DNA of 64,000 nt. It comes from Anagrus nilaparvatae. Lineage: Eukaryota; Arthropoda; Insecta; Hymenoptera; Mymaridae. A program made the translations under genes and the position numbers. The DNA lies in assembly GCA_022575985.1 (NCBI GenBank), contig JAKSXM010000137.1, forward strand, positions 24,074,001 through 24,138,000, in the 5' to 3' direction. Numbering within the stretch: the stretch's first letter is position 1; every line of letters starts with the position of its first letter. The notes below the pieces were generated by a model. The model did not search any database. It was given only the letters and a program-made list of their open reading frames with translations, and was not told the DNA's origin. This document shows positions 37,482-50,000 of this stretch, piece by piece.

Positions 37482-40400
37482 CTGCAAAAAGAGAAAAATA
37501 CAAATTCAATAAAAAGTCACAAAGGACGTCAATTAAAAGAGACGTATAGAACGTGAAAAATTGCGCACCGAGAGTTTTCTAAGTTGATTCGGTTCCTTTT
37601 TCGCAAGGGACTCTTGTGCTTCAGAGAACGTATAGGACAACTGGGAAATTCGGGACGCTCGAGGAAAAATTATACCTCTCTCGAGGGCATTACTCTAGTT
37701 TTTCACTTGACCTAGAGCGCTATTGCCAAAATCTCTAACGACCGCGCTCGCTTATTTCCAGAAAACAAGTAAAACGACTTGGATCTCGGATTCTACAATT
37801 GACAAAAAGTCTTTGTTGGCGTTGTTGGTGGGAGAAGTAATAAAATGGCGGGGGATTTCTTATAATATCCGAATCTTCATGCAAATTAATTAACGATTCG
37901 ACAGACTACACAACTTGTAGGAATAATTATTTATATAAAGCAGCTTTTAAGATAAAGGTTCCAGCCGCATTGTCTCGATTCCACTAATTAACGTCGCCCA
38001 AGGATTAGATTTAATTAAAGATTTTCAATTTTCCCTGCTCCGTTAATATCGAGTTAATTGCGGTACAAGTACCCTGAAATAATGATAATAATTCTCTGGA
38101 TAATGCATTATGCATTCTGTTACATGGAAAAGACCAAAAAATCTTCTGACTGATTGTTTGCCGCATTGCTGATTTTAAGTTTCATGCATTATGGATTTTC
38201 CTTTTTTCTTTTCTCTCATTTTTATACTGAAGGCTGAATCTAGATTCTAGGTAGTTGTCGAGTATAAAAACTAACTTTTTGTACTTTTTCTTATATTTTG
38301 TATTATCTTTCATGCTTCAATGATCGCTAATTTTTGCCACTAACGACCAAGGTTATTACGATTCCGAGTATTTTTCGATATTGGTTCGAACAGGAACGTG
38401 GCAATTTTAACGCCGTAAAAAATTTTTTTATATTTTATTTTTTATTTTTTTTATTTAATGGCTTTAACAGCTAATTAATGATTTTTTTTTAATGTACACT
38501 AGAGAGAGATTATAAATAACTTTATTACGCATTCGAAACTTATTATTTATCCTGTCAAACGCTTCCTTTGGCTAGCGATAAAATATTGGTACCGCACACA
38601 CATTTGCCAGAATTAAAAAAAAAAGGTTTCGATTCGAATTAATAAAAAAAAAAGGAGAAAAAAAAACGACACCTTGTTTAATTAATCTTCGGATTTTCGA
38701 TTATTGTTAACATAAGCATTAAAAATTTCTTTATTTTATGTGTCCCCAAAAAAATAAAAACATTATAAATTACATGTGATTTCGAATTTCTCGTTTCTCG
38801 GTATCAAAGTGGTCGCAGAAAATATTATCTTTTATGTAGACAGGCGTGTTTTTTACCGGTTAAATCTCAATTAACATAAAAAATAATTATTTATTTCGAG
38901 TTTCTTGGAATGTCTTTTTCCTTTTTCGAATAAAAAATGAGCATTATGTTATATTTTATTGATATCGGTGTAAAAAATGGCTTCTTAAAATATTTCTCTG
39001 AATTTAAGAATAAAAGCGTTGGTGGCAATAGGTTAGATGTTTATTAACGTAAAAAAAAAAAACCACGCCTTTTATGGGTTGGTACAATAGTTTGGATTGG
39101 TCGTGACGCAATACGCTCGAGAGGTCCCAAGCCAGCAGGGCCCCTCATTGCCACCTGTCATTTACATTAAAATGTATAAAAAATGGTTATTATTATGATT
39201 CTTTTGATATCTCAATGACTCAATGTGTGTAAATTAGAGGGGGAGACTTTGAGAAGCGAGTAGAGAAAAAAAGTTTTTTAATTAACAAGACCGTACAATT
39301 AAAATATGTAAATTGTCTCGAACGGAAAAAGTAGTAGCTGAAGAGATGCCGATAAATAAACTATTTAGCATGTCAAATAAAGTCGTTAAAAAATGGAAAA
39401 TCTTCGTGAAACGTTGCGTGGGAGTCGAGAAAAAAAAGGGGAAAAAAGATGGCTTTGGGGGATTTTTCGTACGGCACGTATAGCCGACGGATCTTATATA
39501 AACTGAATGGTCAGAAAAGAAGAAAATAAAAGAAAAAGCCTAGGTGAAATAAAAAGTATACTTTTTTCTCGAAATACACTGGATATACGTGCTTTGAAAA
39601 CTCTTGAATTATGTACTTTTTTTTACACTCTGCATTATAATTGTGTTTTGGTTTGTTGTTGTGGAACGTCAATTTTCGTAAATTAGTCTTTTAAAAAAAA
39701 TATAAAAAAATAAAACGAGAGTATTATATTCTCACTTTGGAAAAGTTTTTTTTTTTTTTTCGTTTCGTTTCGTGTTAGGAAGCGGCTAGCAGTTTAGTAG
39801 TAGTAAAAAAAATATATAATGCCACTGTGGATGTGGTACTGAAAATATATCTCGTTGTGAGTATAACAAGCTTAAATAAAAAAGAAGAAAAACACTTGAA
39901 CGCAATAATGAAGAAAATAAAAGTCAGGTTTATGGAGAAAAAGAGGGCTTTTTTTTCTTCTTTTTATATACGAAAAATAGGAAAATACAAAACGTCATTG
40001 ATAGTATTTTTTTGAAAAGTAAAGTAGCGTGTGTTAAAATGAATTTTTGATTATAAATCGATAAATACAAGTCGACGTAATAAGTTATAAACTGGTAGTC
40101 ACGAAATTGGCTTATTTAACTATTTTCTGAAACAGCATAATTATCTCACTTCGTAATATTTGCTGACAGGTATCTCTCGCACTCAATCACTCAAAAAAAA
40201 ATAACGAAAATCATCATTGGGCTTTAATTTTTTTTTAAATACCAAATCGACGGTGACTAACCAAAAAAATTCAGGTACCTGAAAGAACCGATTTTGTGAG
40301 GGTAGAAAAACATGTCCATCATTCTTAAGATTAAATTTGTATAAATAAAAGTTTAGAAATGTCATTTTTTAATCCAGGAAAACTGAGTAGGAGAAAATTG

Positions 40401-42775
40401 CCAAGTTTTATTTAACAATATTTTGAATGGAATGAAAAATTTGTGCAAGCAAAGATTTTCTCTTTTAAATAACAATAGCCTCCTTATTATTCATTTTTCA
40501 TTTTTCATATTATTAGAAAAAAACTGCAATCTACTTGATATTTTTCTACCCTTTTTAGCCTTGCCTAATACTTGAATTTCTTGAAAATCGTTGAAAATAT
40601 TGAATTTTGTATAATATATGCCCATAACAGAGAAAGAGAGTCGAGTAGAGCAAAAAAAATTCGCATTACACAACTTGTAGAATAATTATTACTATATCTA
40701 TACATGAAAGCTCTCTTATTCTTCGAGCTTTTTCCCCTCTTTAAGCACCCTCTCCCTCCTTATATAATGCACGGTATATACTTTTCACAAGAATTTTTTT
40801 TCCTTTTTTTCATGATAATATAAAAAATACCTTCTCGTAGGAGATTTTTTTCTTTTTCTTTTTCATCAAAGAAAAGTCTATTTTATAACATTGCTCGAGA
40901 ATGCATTTATTAATATCGAAAAAATATATTAATTAACAAATCATTCGACAACCAGGGTAACAAAAAAAAAAGTTAACTTTTGGCGAATGGCCAAATCTGG
41001 GAAGAGAAGAATTTATCTACGAATGCTACTTTTTTTCTATAAAAAATTCAGAGAGAAAATGAAAGTAATCAAACTTTTTTAACGAAAAATACAAGTACTA
41101 GCTTTTTCTCTTTTTTAGGTCAACCAAAGTTTCGAAGAAATTAAATAATCTTTTTTATTTTCTGAAAACGATATAGGACGTAAGTTTGACGGATCGACAG
41201 AGCGAGAAATTTAGAAATTTCCCGTTTTTTCTATTATTATTTTTTTAATCTCGGAGTCATCAAGAGGAGGGTTGGAAAATCAGTCTCAGTCTTTGGAATT
41301 CAGCGGCGCATAATACCTAAGAGCTTGCTTTAGAAAATAAAAAATCCCTCGTTGGAATTTGCGTAAAACGTTTGTACGCGACGGATTACATTTTTTACAT
41401 GTAGAAACCATGCACCCAGCGACGTAGACGAGATAAGATTTTTTCTATTTTAAAAATAATAAAATATTTAATAACTCGAAAAAAAATTTTTATAATAAAT
41501 AACTTCTTTTTTTTTTCTCTTCTCCAGAAAGTAGATTTTAAAATTTATAATCTCATTAAATAAGCAATTAATCTTGAAAAAAATAAAAGTTTTTTTTTAT
41601 AATCATAAACAACTAGAATAAATTACCCTTTATTTTTTTGTAATACAATAAAAATCTCTATCATAAATATTTTCTGAATCAAGGTTATTATTTTATTATT
41701 AATTTGAGGAATTTTTTTTTTTTTCTTCTTCTTTTTAAATATTAACATTTAATTTATAGTTTAGAGCGCATTATAAAAAAAATATCGCTTGTAAATATAA
41801 AATTTTATTATCGAAATTGAATGAAAAAATAAAAAGAGAATTTTATTATGCTATTTATTACATTAAGGGAATAAATTTTTGTTGCTGCGAAAAAAAAAAT
41901 AATAAAAAATACATTTTAATAATAAAAAAATTTCCTTTAGGTAAGCTAAAGTTTTAAACTAATTCAGAGGGATCGATGAATAATAAGTCAAAGAAGCTGT
42001 GATTTCAAAAGATTCCTAGAGAAGAACTAAAGAGCTCGGGAGCTCAGATTTATAGGCTTTTAAAATGAGATTTCCTCGAGATTCCAGCCATTAATTTCGG
42101 TCAAATATTATTAAATTTAATTAAAATAGGAAAAGTTTTATTTTCCTTTCTAATGCAACGTTAGCGGCTTTTATGACGTTGCATAAATGTTGTAAAAAGC
42201 ACGCACAATTTTATATAACTTAGTTTATGGTTTTTGGTAATTAGAAAATTTTAAATAAAATTTTTAATGCGAGCTCACGTTTCAAAAATGACATTCATAA
42301 AAAAGGCTAATTTATTTATTTATTAACCTCCTTTCTCATTTCAAAACAGCGAAGAGGCTAAATTATTTATTTATTTATTTAAATAAACCAAGCTAATATT
42401 AATAGCAAAGAGAGAGCGGATGAAAGCTTTTATTTAAGTAAGACTCGTTAGTCGGATTAATAATTTATAATTATTAAGTAAAAACGCTCAAATATTCTGT
42501 AAAAGCCAGCGTGCGAGTTTAGTTGTACATTAGCCTGGGTTTTAAATTTAGACTCTTATTTTAGAAATTCGAGGAAACCAAACTAATTTCAGAAATATTT
42601 TTACTTCAAAACTCAATTTATATGCTGGAATTTTAAGGATCTTATTTCATTGATAAATTAATGGGTTAAGCTAGTATTTCTATTTTCAAAGACGTATCAT
42701 ATTTGACTGTCTATACAAAAAAATTATTAGAGATTTCATGCCAACTGGGTCTAACTTAAACTTATAAACCTTATA

Positions 42776-43183
42776 CACTGTAAAAAGTAACTTCCTTATA
42801 TTAACAAAAAAATTAGAACATTTTCGAAAAAAATTGTAAATATTCGAGAAAAATCGTAAATTTACTAAATTTAGAATATTAACAAAAAATTCGAGTATTC
42901 TCCATTTTTTTTTTGCGTATTCCCAAGAAAAATTGATAATTTACAATTTTTTTTCGAAAATTTACAGAAAATAGTTGTAAATTTCCGAAAAATAGTTGTG
43001 GATTTACAACTTTTTTCGTAAAATCACAAAAAAAATCGAGAATTCTCGAATTTTTCGATAATATACTAAATTTAGTAAATTTACGATTTTTATCGAATAT
43101 TTACAAATTTTTTTGAAAATTTACTAATTTTTCGAAAAAATTCTATTTTTTTTATAATAATAAGAAAGTTATTTTTTACAGTG
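42776..43183. mobile_element. TA-flanked palindromic MITE, copy A
   Basis: About 408 bp, starting CACTGTAAAAAGTAACTTCC and ending with the inverted copy (GTTATTTTTTACAGTG). Flanked by TA on both sides, as expected for mariner-type insertion. The interior is a series of palindromic TAAATTTAC / TTTTTTCGAAAATTTAC words. A second copy lies at 59646. Confidence 0.85.
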
Positions 43184-44015
43184 TACATAAATATGTAAAT
43201 TTTAGTAGCTTTTGAAAGAATTATATGAAAATGGTAAAGCATAGGATTCAACATTTTGTTAAACAAAAAAATTTTTTTAAATGAAAATTTACCGGTGATT
43301 CTACAGTGTATTCCGTAGAAGTAGCTAAAGAAAAAATATTTTTTCATGAAAATAGCTGTAGAAAATCCAGAATCGGATCTAGAAAGCTAAAATTAGGTTA
43401 TTACTTGTTGCATTTTTAGAAAAAAATTGTTTTGACCGATTTTCGCGACCCTTCAGTCTAACGTGGGCTCAGTTGGTGTTGGATCCTTTTTATAAAATCG
43501 CAATATTATTGCTAAAATTAGCTCAGTAATAATTTAGAATTTTTAGTATATAAAAAAATGTTCAGTTTGGCTGAAATAAATTTATTAAAGCTTTCGTTAA
43601 AGGCATTAAATTTTTTAAACGTGAAAATGAGTAGCAAGAATTCTGGACAAAAAGTTATGCGGTTTTAAATTATTCCTGGATTATGAAAATGAAAAAAATC
43701 TAGTTTTCCATGGGATATCTGAATTAATTAAAAATTTATTTATTTAGCATTAATTTGTTAAGCTTTTCAGCAGTACTTAGAAAAGGTTAATTTTCAAATG
43801 AAAAAAATGAAAATTCTGGTTGACCAAAATGAAAAATAAAAATCCCATATTATAAAATTTCTAAGTTTAAAATATACATAAAATTTTAATTAACTGACCA
43901 CATTTATTAAAAGCATACTTTGAAATTTTAAATAATTAACAAAACCAGTAACCATGCGTATTTATACAATGAAATTCTCCTACTTTTAATTAAAATATTT
44001 AAATAGTGAAATAAA

Positions 44016-44044
<29 letters not shown>
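44016..44044. repeat. (AAT)n microsatellite
   Basis: About nine AAT units; a second, shorter run lies at 44193-44211. Confidence 0.85.
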
Positions 44045-44046
<2 letters not shown>

Positions 44047-47000
44047 TTTTTTTACATGTAATTAGAGAAAAAGGTGTTCAATGTATATTCATGTTGATTA
44101 ATGTAAAATAGTAACGCTATAAAAAAATTAAACTTTTTATCTAGTTTTGAAAATCTCGAAAAGGGAAGCAAGAAAAGTTTTAGCCTTATCAAGAATAATA
44201 ATAATAATAATAGAAATAAATAAAACAGCTGTAGGGGGTAATGCAAAGGCCGCAAAGACTTTCGAATTTCCAATTACGGGATCCTCTACGCGAGTAGAGA
44301 TAACACTGACCCCTTGAACACGCACAAAACTAATTTAAAGGGCACCGCCAATGTTTATAATCCTTTTTTTAATAAACGCGTGAGTCGAATAATATTTTTT
44401 CAAAAACTCATATACACACAGAACCGCGCGTTTTGAATATCAATGAACTGCTCTTCTGCTCTTATGGACTTTTGGCAACAACAAAAAACTTTTTTTTGTC
44501 ATACATACGCGTATGATTTTCCGACTCGGACTATAAAATTACAAAAGAAATAAGGTTTCGTTCCCACACACAAAATTCACGGGAGAAGCCATATTATTAA
44601 CAAAATATTTCATACAAAGGACCCTGCTTTTTATTAAGATATTCTGGCGAATCGCAGAACAGATTTATTAATTCCTAAAACTCGTAAACAACGAGATTTA
44701 TCTAGAAATATTTATGGTTCCGAAAGAACGAAACAACGAAACAAGGAAATACCCCGGAGACACGTCTTTTTGCAATAATAATGCGCAGCGTTCGTTATCT
44801 AATAGCTAATCTTATTAAAAATTCATTTCTATTCAACGCAACTTCAATAATTAACAGTTATTCCTCCTCGAGATCTTGGACAGAAGTCAAAAATCTATTG
44901 TTTTCAGTGGATCGTTATCCGTACAAAAAAGGCTCATTTCTCATTTTATTTTTATTTCCTTAATCGAATTAAAAAAGAGAATCGAGATAATGCATACCTC
45001 AATTTGTCCTCCGAAGTCCTTGTTAATCGTTGTTAATCTTACGTACCTACAGCGCTGCAGATATATAAAATAAAATCGAGAATCTAATAACCACGCCTGC
45101 TCTCCGTCCGACTTGTAATATTTCTTATTCCTTTTAATAAAATAAAAATTAATCAAAAAACCCATTTTACCATAAGACGCACATTTTACGCTTGATAAAT
45201 GCAACCTTTTATTAACTGTTTGTTTATTAGATATTCATATAAGCGGAAAAGTTTATTTCTTTGACCTGCATCTTTATGTGGTTTTATTATTCCTTTCTTT
45301 AAAAAAAACATCAGCTGCACTACTGTGCGCTTGAAAAAATTCCTCCGCTAAATTGATTCTTTTGTTAGATTATTTAGTTTTTTTTTTTTTTTTTTTTTAC
45401 TTATTTTGAAGAAAAAAAAATCTTTTTAACAATTATATGTACGGGAGCTCGTTTATTTTTTACGAGCGCAGTTTGCTCCAAGTACCTGCCAAGTTACTTC
45501 GAGTTATTTTTCAGGAAAGAAAAGCTCATTAAAGCTAAGAAATCCACTTTGGAAAAATAAGAGACTGCCAAAGTAATTTAAAGGAATCAGAAATTTACTC
45601 CATTTCCTTTCTTTCGTTTATTAAATTAAAGATTAAACTTTCTTCTATTTGTTCTTCAGTCATGTTAAACACCCAAAAGTTTCCATTTCGAAAATATTTT
45701 GACATACGAGTTAGGCACCGCAAGCCTACTGTTTAACATGCTTTTTTTTCTGTTTTATTAATGAATCTTTTGTTTACAAGCGGTTAAGAATACTTTAATA
45801 AAAAAAAACGGTTATTAACCTCAAAAAATAAAACAAAAGAATTTAAATAAAATTTAAATATTAGGTAAAAGTATTTACCTGCATTAAATGACTTTTTTTT
45901 TCTTTTCTTTAATTATCGTAAAGTTACATAAATTAAATTTTTTTTTTATTGTTTGTACGGGAATCTGTCGTGTTTTTGAGGATCGCAGCTTGAAAAAAAA
46001 CAGGATTCCATGTCATAAAAATATTGAAAAGTGGTGTTTCAAGGTGGTTTTTTAATTAGCTTTCAAGATTTTTCTAAAAATACAGTAAAAAAAATCTGTT
46101 GCTTCTGTATGGAAGGTAAATATTTTTGAAATTAGTGGTTTCCTGCTAGAAAAAAGTGTAGATTCTATAAAAATCGAAATAAATAAACAAGAATTAATAA
46201 TCGATAAAAAATTGGCAATATTTATCGAAGGTTCGTTTGATGCGTATAAGCGTAAATTGTAAAAATCAATAAAAATTTATATAGCGACGGGTCCGGGAGT
46301 TTGAGTAAAGGGAACAAATGAAACTAATTTTTTTTTATCGAGAAATTTTATTACTTCAAATATAAAGCCACTTTAACTTTCATACAAACAAAAGGAAGAA
46401 AAAAAAATGTAATATTTCAAATAGATCTCTTCGAAAATTGGTTAGAATATAAAAGAGAATCCTTTTAAATTAAAGTTATAATTTCAAGTTAAATTTGACA
46501 TGAAAATATGTTGTAAAAAAGAAAAAGAGAAAAAAAATTTTCCCGTTGTTTTTATTGTATAAAATGGCCACACTAAATATAAATCAGCCACGTGGCTCCC
46601 CGTCGGAAATGAGGAAAAACCCTCAGGGAGACTATACGTGTCTTTGAAATAATTATACGAGGGTTGAACCGAAGGGGAGTTGGATAAATGTTTACATTTT
46701 ACATGCGGAGGGATAAGACAATAAGAATCGTTAAGAATTGTCAAATATTTGTCAATAAAACTTGGCATTTTAAATTAAAATTTGAATTTTGGAAGAAACT
46801 CAAGCCAATAATACTTTTATCAACTAAGAAATTATTAAGCTATTGATTTTTTCGATTGAAAATAGAATTTCGATGTTAAAAATAAGCCAGCTATCTTTTT
46901 TTTAACCTGTTTCTTTTTAGGTCACGGAAAAGGTAGATACACTTTTGAACTTTTGGTAAATCTTGTTCGTTAATTAAGTACGAATTCCGAAAATAAAAGT

Positions 47001-50000
47001 TGTGCTAATAAAAAATTTATAGACATTGATTACCGATATTTACACAATAGCGCATTCGAGTGCCATGCCCTAAATGATATTATTTGATTATATACAATTT
47101 TAAAAATATTTTACAAAATTTCAAAGAAAAATGTCGAACGCTTACTTATACTACTGGGTTTGGTATAAAATGCAAAAGAAAAAAAAGCGGAAATCAATCT
47201 GAGAAAATAAACAATTTTTTGTACTAAAAGAACATAATAAATTGAATTTTTCTGATATTCGTATAATAAATCTTTTATGCAAATATGTCAAAGAAATCAT
47301 AAAACATCCACATACGATGGCAATAAAATATTTATTTATTTTTCTAAAACATAACGAATACGTGCACTTTTCAGCGTCAATTAATGTAAAAATAGCAGTT
47401 TTCCTTACTGCATGTCTTTACATCGACTAAAGTTCTCTTTTATTCCTTGATTTTCAGAGTAAAAAGGGACCTTAATATCTGACTTTTAAATAATTAAAAT
47501 TGTATCGTGTTACAATAATACTACCCTTAGGGTCTCCGTCTCCGTTACCTGCACCTTTTTTATACGAGTCCCAATAACCCCTCGATTTTTCAACTATGCA
47601 CAAGGACCGTTTTAGTTTATTTATTTAGGTTTTTTTACGTGTCTATGATTTCGACAATAAGAGTGCGTGTGATTTAAATTTATGAGGGGTTCAATATCTT
47701 TTTGTAAAGTTAAGAGTTTTATTTACTATAAAAAAAATATCCTGCAGCTGTACAAAGAAAATTTTTCGGATGCATCGTCGAGTTATTTTTTTAAAAAGAA
47801 TTTTTATTTTAAAATATTTTCCAAGATCGAGAATCCATCCAACTTGTTAGGTTTATTAAAACTTATCCTGAAAAATTGAGCTTTTTCAGGTTCGTAGACT
47901 AAATGATATCGAGAATAAATTGGCATTATGTTGCTCCTATTGTGATTATTGCATGTTTATAATAGAAATCTACGTTATAAATTAATCTAATTGATTTTCG
48001 TTAATTCTCTATGAGTTAGTTGGTACACTACATAAATAAAGATCAATCTGAAATTCGCAAATACATAAACCGCTGTGATAGAAAATCCTGATGCAGTGTG
48101 TTAAAATATACACGAAGAGTGTCATTTATTACGTTATTCGAACAATATTTCCTGTGCACGAGATATTTTCAATTTAGCCCTTCTGTTATCGTGTTTTTCA
48201 AAATTATGCAAAAATATTTTTCCCGTATCTGATGACAATAATTTTTTATAATTAAAATTTTTCTGCTGCTCGGTACATCCCCGTATAAATACTGCAGAGA
48301 GGAAATTGAATATCGTCTGACGTTTCCGGATATCGAGAAAAGATATATTAGCTACATAGTAGAAATGAACAATAGGGATTTTTGCGCTAATGGAACCAAT
48401 GAGATTTTTATCTGTAGATGCTGTACAGTAACTGGGCGCAAAAAATTTATAGCGTATGGAGACAAAAACATTTATTTATATCTCTAATGGATAATAAAAA
48501 CCAAAATTTATACAAATATCGAGCTTTTAACTGGATTAGTTCGCAAACGATCAAGTTTACAAAAATTTTAAGGGCTGTACAACCATAATGCGCATGTTTT
48601 CGACTAAAAAATATATACCTTCTGCTAAAAATGCGGTTAGACACGCGAATATCAAGGATGATTATAATTATTATTATACGCTTTAATATTGACCGCTTGC
48701 AACTACATATAAATGTGCTGGTCTTAATTACGTTTTCGATTACCCTAATAAGCTACTTTATTTCTCCTTTTTTTTCTTTTTTAATACAATATTTTTAACC
48801 CCAAATTAAGATGTTTGCTTTAAAAAAAAAAAACGAGGAGATAATGTGGCAAAAAATTTATAAGTGACAAATGTTTGGCTAGCTTTATTCGAAAATTATA
48901 CCTCGCGTTTTTTTGTACCTTCGAAAAAAGAGATTACGATCTGAAGTGAGCCCTCTGCGTGTTTATGCGCTTAAAAACATAATAATAATAAACGTCATTT
49001 CACGTAGTCTATGTTCCTTTCTTTTTGCGCATTCTTTGAATAAATCCTACTTTTATAATAAGGGAAAATTATATGTAAATTGTCCGTTAATTGAATTTTC
49101 TTGCTACCGACTCGTTGCTGATTTTAATCTTTGAAAATAAAATCCATAGATTGTCAAGTGATCCATCCTCAATTTGTTTCTTGCTATGGGAACATAATCG
49201 AAGGTCCGTTATGCGTTTGCGCGCGCATATCCTTGTATAAATATAAAATTAAACGAAAGGATATAATATAGTCGGTGGATTAGCCGGTAGCTTAGAGTCC
49301 ATGCGAATAAAATGCTCAGAAATTATGCCGATGTAGCTATTACGTTTAATGGAAATCGAAATCGGATCCCAGCTGCAATATCATTTCTAATTACTTAATT
49401 AACCGAGAGACAAATTCGAATTTGTACCAAACAATTCGATATAATCAAGTTTTATTTTTCTGGATCTTGGCCAACTACTATTTTTATGACTTTTTATTTT
49501 CATCAAAGCAACAGTAGGAGAAATACAGTAGTCACAGTAGTGGTAGAAATAAAAAAGAGAAATTGACTGCGGGCAATTAATTAATCGTAACGTTCGGATG
49601 AATTAGAAGGCGTTAAAGTTAGAAAGATGGCCTATGCGATTGCTTTGGGCTGTAGGAGGAGTTGTTTCCTCGGGCCAAATGGACCATATTACTCCCTATT
49701 GGAGATTGAATTACCTACGTAATCATCGTGATTAAAAATTTTAAACAGATGACAGAAAAATATTATTCGATTGCATAATAAAAAATGAAAATTACATAGT
49801 TAATTTAGAATGGGAAAAGTTTCGAGTAGACTCTGTAAAGTTTTACAAGTTTTAGCAACAGATGAAATCTAAATGACATTCTAACTGCTCAATGAAGCTT
49901 CAAAAGCTTTATATCTGATTTTAAACTTAATGGTATAAAGTTAAATGGAAATTTTCTGGATGCACACGAATTCTTCTTTGGCATCGATTTCACTTCTGCT

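Noticed and set aside
49280..49330. Possible tRNA-like stretch near GGATTAGCCGGTAGCTTAGAG
   Set aside because: The A-box-like words are not followed by a matching T-loop (GGTTCGA) or acceptor pairing.
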